Positions 1 through 4,154 of a stretch of 6,289 nt of DNA are shown here, in pieces. Below the pieces are notes generated by a model, which saw only the letters and a program-made list of their open reading frames with translations, was not told where the DNA came from and did not search any database. Both the position numbers and the translations under genes were made by a program. Origin of the DNA: an uncultured Oscillibacter sp. (lineage in GTDB: Bacteria > Bacillota > Clostridia > Oscillospirales > Oscillospiraceae). Where the stretch lies: contig CAMHDB010000115.1 in the NCBI GenBank assembly GCA_946183715.1, positions 1 through 6,289 of the forward strand, in the 5' to 3' direction. The stretch's first letter is position 1. Each line of letters starts with the position of its first letter.

Positions 1-315
1 AGACGTTTTCCGGTCTGTGAGGACGTTTTACAAGAGGTTTTTCCGCCGCGCGGGATAGTTTTTTCCGGCTACTGTTCGCGCATTTTCCTCTGTCGGGCGG
101 GGAATCGCAAAGCGAAACGAAAAGCGTATCGTATTTGATTTCGGGCGCTGTTACGGTCTGTTTTCTGCTTTTCTGACCGCCTTCCCCGCGTTTTCCGTTC
201 CGACGGATTGCACACGGCGGGGCATGCCGCCCAAAAGCGCGGACAGAGACCCGCACCAGTACGGTTACGGGCCTCTGTTCGCGTTCCCGGGGATTGCCTC
301 CGGCGAAAAATGGAA
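1..315. other. Non-coding stretch downstream of ptsH
   Basis: I see no believable gene here. The open frames that cross it have no Shine-Dalgarno site, no recognisable protein motif, and an arginine- and serine-rich composition typical of read-through in GC-rich DNA. The region contains several short T-tracts (about 6-9, 26-29, 38-42 and 59-64) and a strong hairpin at 243-278 that is described separately. No tRNA, rRNA, SRP RNA or tmRNA signature was recognised. It is probably the 3' flank of the ptsH transcript plus spacer to a gene lying left of the window. Confidence 0.5.
243..278 (-). terminator. Strong hairpin downstream of ptsH, possible terminator
   Basis: Read on the minus strand, the arms ACAGAGGCCCG and CGGGTCTCTGT form an 11-bp stem with a single G-U pair. 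The loop region contains a further ACC/GGT helix. On the plus strand the same position would be an A-C mismatch, so the structure suits an RNA made from the minus strand, that is, read-through from ptsH. A short U4 tract (plus-strand AAAA at 233-236) follows the stem after six bases, which is farther than usual for an intrinsic terminator. It begins about 40 bases past the ptsH stop. It may be the ptsH terminator, an RNA-stabilising 3' hairpin, or part of an unrecognised structured RNA. Confidence 0.4.
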
Positions 316-579
316 TTATTCGCCGAAGTTGTCCTCGATGAGGGCCATGAGGGAGTTGATGGCCTCCTCCTCGTCACTGCCGTCGGCGATGAGGGTAATG
401 GTGGTTCCCTTCACAATGCCCAGCGAGAGCACGCCCAGCAGGCTCTTGGCGTTGACGCGGCGCTCCTCTTTCTCCACCCAGATGCCGCTCTTGAACTCAT
501 TGGCTCTCTGGATGAAGAAGGTGGCGGGCCGTGCGTGCAAGCCCACCTCATTGTTGATAGTAATGACCTGTGTACGCAT
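316..579 (-). CDS. ptsH: HPr phosphocarrier protein of the PTS
   Basis: HPr is the small cytoplasmic phosphocarrier that takes a phosphate from Enzyme I on His15 and passes it to sugar-specific EIIA proteins. In Firmicutes, HPr kinase/phosphorylase also phosphorylates Ser46 to switch on CcpA-dependent catabolite control. The 87-residue product has GLHARPA at residues 13-19, which puts the active histidine exactly at position 15. The regulatory site NAKSLLGVLSLG lies at 43-54 with Ser46 in register, so it is an HPr and not the His-less paralogue Crh. The start is the ATG at 577-579, because AAGGAG lies 9 bases upstream. An in-frame start at 612 would add 11 residues and break the canonical numbering. 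The gene stands alone with its own promoter and no ptsI beside it. The family assignment is firm, but whether this is the main HPr or one of several paralogues cannot be told. Confidence 0.95.
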   Translation of the reverse strand: MRTQVITINNEVGLHARPATFFIQRANEFKSGIWVEKEERRVNAKSLLGVLSLGIVKGTTITLIADGSDEEEAINSLMALIEDNFGE

Positions 580-588
580 AACGTGACG

Positions 589-594
589 CTCCTT
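589..594 (-). promoter_or_regulatory. Ribosome binding site of ptsH
   Basis: AAGGAG on the minus strand lies 9 bases before the ATG at 577-579. It decides the start: the in-frame upstream start at 612 lies before this site. Confidence 0.85.
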
Positions 595-642
595 CCCACA
601 CAAGGTAAACACAGTTGTGGCCGCGAGTAATAAAGTATTCCT

Positions 643-671
643 AGCATACCCTATTTTTTATGGTTCGTCAA
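643..671 (-). promoter_or_regulatory. Sigma-A promoter of ptsH
   Basis: On the minus strand, a -35 box TTGACG (666-671) and a -10 box TATGCT (643-648) are separated by 17 bases. The -35 matches consensus at five of six positions and the -10 at four of six. The DNA just upstream is AT-rich with A/T runs, like an UP element. Transcription would start near 636, giving a leader of about 57 bases. No clear cre site was seen. Confidence 0.75.
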
Positions 672-882
672 GAACAATTTACGAAAATATTCAAAAAATC
701 GTCGGGCGCGGCACGGGTAATTTCCCGGTTTTTGATTTTGCACGACAGAAACCGGCCAAATCCGAGCGAACAGGGCGATATCGTGTACGATTTCTTTCCG
801 TAATTTTCCGCGCATTCGATGAGGCGGCCCGGGCAGAATAAGCGCGGGTATCGCGGCGAGTTGAGAAGGAAGTGGGTATTCT

Positions 883-1185
883 GTGAAAAGAATCTGGGGT
901 CCTCTGGGCGCGGCGGCGCTTCTGGCGCTGAATCTGGCCGCCTGCGGCGGCACGAACGCCTACAACAGAAACGGAACGCTCTCCGAAAGCAGCCGGAACG
1001 TCACCGAGAGCAATGGGAAACTCACGGACAACCGCGGCGTGACGGATTTCGGCGACACGCGCGAGCGCTCCGTGACGGAGAAGGCGTCGGACGCGCTGGA
1101 GGACGGGGTACAGCGCGCGCGCGACGGCCTCGAAAATGCGCGGGAATCCATGAACGACGGCACGAACCGCGCCGGCAACCCGTAA
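883..1185 (+). CDS. Small putative lipoprotein, function unknown
   Basis: This is a 100-residue protein that I do not recognise. It begins with a lipoprotein signal peptide: a basic start (MKRIWG), a hydrophobic stretch at 7-20 and a lipobox LAAC with Cys21. It should therefore be exported, lipidated by Lgt, cut by signal peptidase II and anchored in the outer face of the membrane. The mature 80 residues are highly polar, rich in Asn, Asp, Glu, Arg, Gly and Thr, with no hydrophobic core and a lone Cys at the lipid site. Residues 22-60 look disordered; 62-90 could form a charged helix (EKASDALEDGVQRARDGLE). The start is GTG at 883, supported by AAGGA at 866-870 some 12 bases upstream. A terminator follows directly. 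The small size and lack of a homologue make the function unknown; the lipobox and ribosome binding site make it a probable real gene. Confidence 0.75.
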   Translation: MKRIWGPLGAAALLALNLAACGGTNAYNRNGTLSESSRNVTESNGKLTDNRGVTDFGDTRERSVTEKASDALEDGVQRARDGLENARESMNDGTNRAGNP

Positions 1186-1191
1186 TTTTGT

Positions 1192-1214
1192 GCCCGCCGT
1201 ACAGGCGGGCCGTT
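1192..1214 (+). terminator. Intrinsic terminator after the lipoprotein gene
   Basis: A 7-bp perfect GC stem, GCCCGCC (1192-1198) and GGCGGGC (1204-1210), has a GTACA loop and is followed by CGTTTT. It begins seven bases after the stop codon of the lipoprotein gene. It lies directly before the trmO promoter and so insulates the two genes. Confidence 0.75.
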
Positions 1215-1221
1215 TTGCGTG

Positions 1222-1250
1222 TTGACGCGCCGGGGCGGTTCGGGTAGAAT
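1222..1250 (+). promoter_or_regulatory. Sigma-A promoter of trmO
   Basis: The -35 box TTGACG (1222-1227) and -10 box TAGAAT (1245-1250) are separated by exactly 17 bases, each with five of six consensus positions. The expected start point, six to eight bases beyond the -10, falls at about 1256-1258. That is right at the Shine-Dalgarno sequence (1257-1263), so the leader would be only about 15 bases long. Confidence 0.75.
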
Positions 1251-1256
1251 CCGGCG

Positions 1257-1263
1257 AAAGGAG
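1257..1263 (+). promoter_or_regulatory. Ribosome binding site of trmO
   Basis: AAAGGAG lies 8 bases before the ATG at 1272. An in-frame GTG at 1263 overlaps the last base of this site and cannot be the start, so three residues are removed from the longest frame. Confidence 0.85.
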
Positions 1264-1271
1264 TGTGTGAC

Positions 1272-1964
1272 ATGGACGGTACATCTTACGAACTGCGCGT
1301 CATCGCGCGCATAGAGAGCGCGTTCGCGACGAAATTCGGCATTCCGCGTCAGAGCGGACTTGTGAACGATTTACGTGCGCGGGTGGTATTCGAGCCGCCG
1401 TACCGAAACCGCGACGCCCTGCGCGGAATCGACGGCTTCTCCCATCTGTGGCTGATTTGGGTCTTTGACCGCGCGGCCCGCGACGATTGGTCGCCGACAG
1501 TACGCCCGCCGCGTCTGGGCGGGAACCGGCGCTTGGGCGTATTCGCGACGCGCTCGCCGTTCCGCCCGAACCCCGTGGGGCTGTCTTCGGTCGAACTGGA
1601 ACGCGTGGAGGACGACCCGTCGCGCGGGCCAGTGCTGTGCGTCCGGGGGGCCGACCTCGCCGACGGCACGCCGATTCTCGATATCAAGCCTTACCTGCCC
1701 TACACCGACGCCCACCCCGACGCCCGGGGCGGATTCGCCGCCGATACGCCCACGGCGGCGCTGTCCGTCGAGATTGCGCCGTCCCTGCTGGAACGCGTGC
1801 CCGAGGCCGACCGCGCCGCGCTCGTCGGCGTACTGTCCCACGACCCCCGTCCGCGCTACCAGAACGACCCCGCGCGCGTCTACGGGTTCGGTTTCGCGGG
1901 GCTGGAAGTCCGCTTCCGCGTCTCCGGGGACTGTCTGCAAGTCGTGGACATCTCGACGCCCTGA
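1272..1964 (+). CDS. trmO: tRNA (N6-threonylcarbamoyladenosine(37)-N6)-methyltransferase TrmO
   Basis: TrmO (formerly TsaA/YaeB) uses S-adenosylmethionine to methylate t6A37 to m6t6A in tRNA-Thr, which fine-tunes decoding of Thr codons in the cytoplasm. The 230-residue product is close to the length of E. coli TrmO. The N-terminal TsaA-type beta-barrel shows GIDGFSHLWLIWVFD at 52-66 and the family core GGNRRLGVFATRSPFRPNPV at 83-102. DGTPILDIKPYLPY follows at 131-144. The C-terminal domain keeps the conserved DPRPRYQNDP (191-200) and YGFGF (204-208). Both domains are therefore present and the gene looks intact. The start is the ATG at 1272, fixed by AAAGGAG 8 bases upstream. It is monocistronic, with its own promoter and terminator, and lies convergent to the CdaR-type gene. 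The family assignment is firm; the tRNA specificity is inferred from E. coli. Confidence 0.93.
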   Translation: MDGTSYELRVIARIESAFATKFGIPRQSGLVNDLRARVVFEPPYRNRDALRGIDGFSHLWLIWVFDRAARDDWSPTVRPPRLGGNRRLGVFATRSPFRPNPVGLSSVELERVEDDPSRGPVLCVRGADLADGTPILDIKPYLPYTDAHPDARGGFAADTPTAALSVEIAPSLLERVPEADRAALVGVLSHDPRPRYQNDPARVYGFGFAGLEVRFRVSGDCLQVVDISTP

Positions 1965-1968
1965 CGCG

Positions 1969-1996
1969 CCCCCTTCCGGATACGGGAGGGGGTTTT
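1969..1996 (+). terminator. Intrinsic terminator of trmO
   Basis: A 10-bp stem with one G-U pair, CCCCCTTCCG (1969-1978) and CGGGAGGGGG (1983-1992), is closed by a GATA loop and followed by TTTT. It begins four bases after the trmO stop codon. It lies in the gap between convergent trmO and the CdaR-type gene; read from the other strand it has no T-tract, so it serves mainly trmO. Confidence 0.85.
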
Positions 1997-2028
1997 GTGT
2001 GTCAAAATTCCGGGAGGAGCGTTTTCGT

Positions 2029-3120
2029 TCAGGAATCGATTCCGCGCGAAGTCAGGTACTTCTTGACCATCAGCGCCACTTTGAATGTAATCGCGTCGTC
2101 GAACTCGCGCAGGTCGAGGCCCGTCAGCTTCTTGATTTTCTCCAGACGGTACACCAGCGTGTTACGGTGTACGAACAGCTTCCGCGCCGTCTCCGACACG
2201 TTCAGGTTGTTCTCGAAAAAGCGGTGAATCGTAAACAGCGTCTCCTTTTCGAGGGCGTCGATAGGATTCTTTTTGAATACCTCTTGCAGGAACATTTCAC
2301 AAAGCGTCGTCGGGAGCTGGTAAATCAGGCGTCCGATTCCCAGATTTTCGTAGTTGATTACGTACTTTTCGGTGTCGAACACCTTCCCGACTTCTATCGC
2401 AATCTGCGCTTCCTTGTACGAACGGGCCAAGTCGCGCAAGTGCGTGGCGATTGTCCCCACACCCACGACCACCGTACTTTCCCCGCCGATTTGCAAGGCC
2501 TCCTCCAAGGACAGCGCAATCTTGTTCAAGTCCTTAATGGTGGCGTTGTCGGGCATTTGGTGAATGAGCACGGCGTCGCCCTCGCCCACACTGAGTACGA
2601 AATCGTTCTGCCTGTCCTGATAGAGGCTCTGGATAATGTCAATGGGCACGGAGTCGACCTTCCGGAGAGACCGGACGACGAACACCCCCCGCGAAACGTC
2701 CGTATTCACGCGCAGTTCCCGCGCCCGGACGTAGATATCGCCCAGCATGATGTTGTCGGAAATCACGTCTTTGACGAACGCGCCCCGGTCGTGCTTCTCC
2801 TCGTAGTAGGCCTTAGCGGCGTTGAGCGTGACGGTCGCCATCGCGCACACGGCGCGGCTGACTTCGTTGTCCCCGAATGTAAACGTAGCGTAGTCGAACT
2901 GGTTGCCCCAGCCGCCCATCGCCTTGAAAACCTTCCCGTCCGTGGCCAGAAGCGTCCCAGACGCCGCGTTAATCTGCGGGACGTACTCGGCCCAGTGCTG
3001 TCCAATCATGGGCAGTTCGCTGCACGCGACGACCATGCCCTCGCCGTCAATAACCCCGATGGTGCGATTTGTGTTCTCCTTCAACTGGAGTACCACGTTT
3101 TGAAACATCCGACCAGACAT
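2029..3120 (-). CDS. CdaR/PucR-family transcriptional regulator
   Basis: This is a cytoplasmic DNA-binding regulator of the CdaR (sugar diacid regulator) type; E. coli CdaR activates glucarate/galactarate genes. The 363-residue product is near the usual length of about 385. Residues 1-110 correspond in position to the sugar-diacid recognition domain (IGVIDGEGMVVAC at 21-33), but this part is divergent. About 135-265 match the CdaR GGDEF-like domain, with VVVGVGTIATHLRDLARSYK as its clearest block. The C-terminal PucR-type helix-turn-helix is textbook: NVSETARKLFVHRNTLVYRL at 307-326, then LTGLDLREFDD. The start is ATG 3118-3120, because GAGGAGG lies 6 bases upstream; the in-frame GTG at 3136-3138 precedes that site. 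It has its own promoter, an approximately 96-base leader and an inverted repeat upstream. No diacid transport or catabolic gene is in the window, so its ligand and targets are unknown. Confidence 0.87.
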   Translation of the reverse strand: MSGRMFQNVVLQLKENTNRTIGVIDGEGMVVACSELPMIGQHWAEYVPQINAASGTLLATDGKVFKAMGGWGNQFDYATFTFGDNEVSRAVCAMATVTLNAAKAYYEEKHDRGAFVKDVISDNIMLGDIYVRARELRVNTDVSRGVFVVRSLRKVDSVPIDIIQSLYQDRQNDFVLSVGEGDAVLIHQMPDNATIKDLNKIALSLEEALQIGGESTVVVGVGTIATHLRDLARSYKEAQIAIEVGKVFDTEKYVINYENLGIGRLIYQLPTTLCEMFLQEVFKKNPIDALEKETLFTIHRFFENNLNVSETARKLFVHRNTLVYRLEKIKKLTGLDLREFDDAITFKVALMVKKYLTSRGIDS

Positions 3121-3126
3121 CGGTAT

Positions 3127-3133
3127 CCTCCTC
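3127..3133 (-). promoter_or_regulatory. Ribosome binding site of the CdaR-type gene
   Basis: GAGGAGG on the minus strand lies 6 bases before the ATG at 3118-3120. It fixes the start there and excludes the in-frame GTG at 3136-3138, which lies upstream of the site. Confidence 0.85.
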
Positions 3134-3176
3134 ACCACAAATCCGCCTCACGAAAGCCCCGTCCCATGAATGACAC

Positions 3177-3191
3177 GGCCCCTCCGGGGCC
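3177..3191 (-). other. Leader hairpin upstream of the CdaR-type gene
   Basis: A 6-bp perfect GC stem, GGCCCC and GGGGCC, has a three-base loop. It sits inside the predicted 5' leader, between the predicted start point near 3216 and the ribosome binding site at 3127-3133. No U-tract follows on either strand, so it is not a normal terminator. A nearby GGGGC (around 3156-3160) could pair with the first arm instead. It may only be a stable leader stem, and a regulatory role is not shown. Confidence 0.35.
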
Positions 3192-3222
3192 TCCGCGCTT
3201 TGTGCAATTTGTCAACAAGCCT

Positions 3223-3251
3223 ATTATAACGGCATTTTTGTCGAATTGCAA
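3223..3251 (-). promoter_or_regulatory. Sigma-A promoter of the CdaR-type gene
   Basis: On the minus strand, a perfect -10 box TATAAT (3223-3228) lies 17 bases from a -35 box TTGCAA (3246-3251, four of six consensus positions). The DNA upstream is strongly AT-rich. The start point would be near 3216, leaving a leader of about 96 bases. The promoter shows that the gene is not simply co-transcribed with rsuA, which ends at 3320. Confidence 0.7.
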
Positions 3252-3266
3252 TATCTTTTTTCTCTT

Positions 3267-3298
3267 TTTCACAAAAACAACTCCGCTTTTTTGTGAAA
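3267..3298. repeat. 11-bp perfect inverted repeat, candidate operator
   Basis: TTTCACAAAAA (3267-3277) and TTTTTGTGAAA (3288-3298) are exact inverted copies with a 10-base spacer, so the two half-site centres are 21 bases (two helical turns) apart. The repeat lies about 15 bases upstream of the -35 box of the CdaR-type gene, at roughly -50 to -82 from the predicted start. This position and phasing fit a dimeric activator or autoregulator site (inference). It is not a terminator for either strand, since no suitable T-tract follows the arms and rsuA ends 22 bases away. Confidence 0.6.
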
Positions 3299-3319
3299 CA
3301 TTTGCCCTTTTCCCGCCGC

Positions 3320-4039
3320 TTACGAAAAAATCCCCAGATTTTCTACCTCTTCTTCTGTCAAAAAGCGGAAACTTCCCCGCTCCAAGGACGTATCCAATGG
3401 CAAATTGCCCATTCTGATACGCTCCAATGACAGCACGGTGTTCCCGCGTTCGCCGAGCATCCGCCGCACCTGATGGAACTTGCCCTCCCGTACCGTCACG
3501 CGGCACAGGCTTTCCGCGTCCCCGGCGGAGAGGATTTCCAGCACGGCGGGCAGGCACCGTAGCCCGTCGGCGAGTGTAAGCCCCTCCCGGAAGGCCGTCA
3601 CGTCGGCGTCCGTGAGGCGTCCGGACACCCGCGCCTCGTAGACCTTCTCGACGTGGTGCCGGGGCGACAGCAACGTGTGCGCGAGCGCGCCGTCGTCCGT
3701 CAGGAGCAGTAAGCCCACGGTGTCCTTGTCCAGCCGCCCGACCGGGAACAGGTTCCGTAATTCCGGCGGCAGGAGTTCCAGTACGGTGGGGTCGTGCCTG
3801 TCCTCCGTCGCCGACAGGTACCCGGCGGGTTTGTTGAGCATGACCCACGTTGTGCGGCGGTAGGCGATATCCGCGCCGTCGGCGGTCAGCCGGACGCCCT
3901 CCGGGTCGAATTTCGCGGACGGGTCGCGGACGGGCTTCCCGTCGACGAGCAGACGCCCGCCGCGAATCAGATTTCGCGCCTCCTTGCGCGAAAAGCGCCC
4001 CGTGGACGCGAGAATTTTGTCAAGTCTTTGTAATTCCAT
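3320..4039 (-). CDS. rsuA: 16S rRNA pseudouridine synthase, RsuA type
   Basis: RsuA converts a uridine in 16S rRNA (U516 in E. coli) to pseudouridine during small-subunit assembly. The 239-residue protein has an N-terminal S4 RNA-binding domain (about 1-48, with RLDKILASTGRFSRKEARNL). The catalytic domain begins with LNKPAG at 68-73 and has the active-site motif GRLDKDTVGLLLLTDDG at 101-117, with Asp104 as the catalytic aspartate. HVEKVYEA (129-136) and FHQVRRML (188-195) are further family blocks. The length and the SPRHHVEKVYEA block favour RsuA over the longer RluB or RluF. The start ATG (4037-4039) has GGAGG only 4 bases upstream, slightly close but the best choice. It is divergent from the SLH gene. 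The enzyme class is firm; the exact target base is inferred. Confidence 0.9.
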   Translation of the reverse strand: MELQRLDKILASTGRFSRKEARNLIRGGRLLVDGKPVRDPSAKFDPEGVRLTADGADIAYRRTTWVMLNKPAGYLSATEDRHDPTVLELLPPELRNLFPVGRLDKDTVGLLLLTDDGALAHTLLSPRHHVEKVYEARVSGRLTDADVTAFREGLTLADGLRCLPAVLEILSAGDAESLCRVTVREGKFHQVRRMLGERGNTVLSLERIRMGNLPLDTSLERGSFRFLTEEEVENLGIFS

Positions 4040-4074
4040 ATGGCCTCCGTATTCGCCCCTCCGCGCGAAAGGGC

Positions 4075-4103
4075 TTGTAATCCGCCGTCCGGCGTGTTAT
4101 ACT
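4075..4103 (+). promoter_or_regulatory. Extended -10 promoter of the SLH-protein gene
   Basis: The -35 box TTGTAA (4075-4080) and -10 box TATACT (4098-4103) are 17 bases apart. The -10 is preceded by TGT, forming the extended -10 motif TGnTATACT. The start point is near 4110, giving a leader of about 45 bases. A minus-strand TATAAC (4096-4101) overlaps the same -10 and could serve rsuA, although no good -35 goes with it. Confidence 0.7.
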
Positions 4104-4139
4104 TTTGCGGGTTTTCCTGAAATTGGAATTGCCCCGGAA

Positions 4140-4145
4140 AAGGAG
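4140..4145 (+). promoter_or_regulatory. Ribosome binding site of the SLH-protein gene
   Basis: AAGGAG ends 9 bases before the ATG at 4155 but only 3 bases before an in-frame ATG at 4149. The spacing favours 4155 as the start. This also gives a normal signal peptide beginning MKTGKR. Confidence 0.8.
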
Positions 4146-4154
4146 TGAATGCGT

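Larger units (their letters stand above)
580..882. other. Divergent intergenic region between ptsH and the lipoprotein gene
   Basis: This spacer carries the ptsH promoter (643-671, minus strand) and, just upstream of it, an AT-rich block at about 673-700 that resembles an UP element. Its right half should drive the lipoprotein gene, but I found no plus-strand -35/-10 pair close to consensus. Two short inverted repeats are present: CCGGTTT at 725-731 with AAACCGG at 749-755, and ATCGT-GT-ACGAT at 780-791. A 74-codon open frame at 617-841 has no ribosome binding site and no recognisable motif, and it covers the ptsH promoter, so I do not call it a gene. Confidence 0.5.

Noticed and set aside
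1..64. Repeated GACGTTTT and spaced T-tracts at roughly 12-21-base steps
   Set aside because: Only two exact copies of an 8-mer and irregular spacing; not a CRISPR array and not convincing as phased curvature.
69..377. A 102-codon minus-strand frame overlapping the ptsH 3' end
   Set aside because: It has no ribosome binding site and an Arg/Ser/Thr-rich, low-complexity sequence, and it overlaps a certain gene in another frame.
617..841. A 74-codon plus-strand frame in the ptsH upstream region
   Set aside because: No Shine-Dalgarno site and no motif; it covers the ptsH promoter. Its composition looks non-coding.
3210..3215. A perfect minus-strand TTGACA near the predicted start of the CdaR-type transcript
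   Set aside because: No -10-like box lies 16-18 bases downstream; that position is a GC-rich hairpin.
1465..3417. A 650-codon open frame on the plus strand, crossing trmO, its terminator and the whole CdaR-type gene in antisense
   Set aside because: It overlaps two strongly identified genes and a terminator, has no ribosome binding site, and its Arg/Pro-rich start followed by an antisense-like tail is typical of stop-poor frames in GC-rich DNA.
3132..3848. A 238-codon minus-strand frame inside rsuA and the gap beside it
   Set aside because: It lies in another frame on the same strand as rsuA, which has every family motif; the sequence is Arg/Gly-rich shadow coding.
4112..4141. TTTTCC/GGAAAA pairing in the SLH-gene leader that touches the ribosome binding site
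   Set aside because: The six weak pairs with a long loop are not enough to claim a regulatory hairpin or riboswitch.
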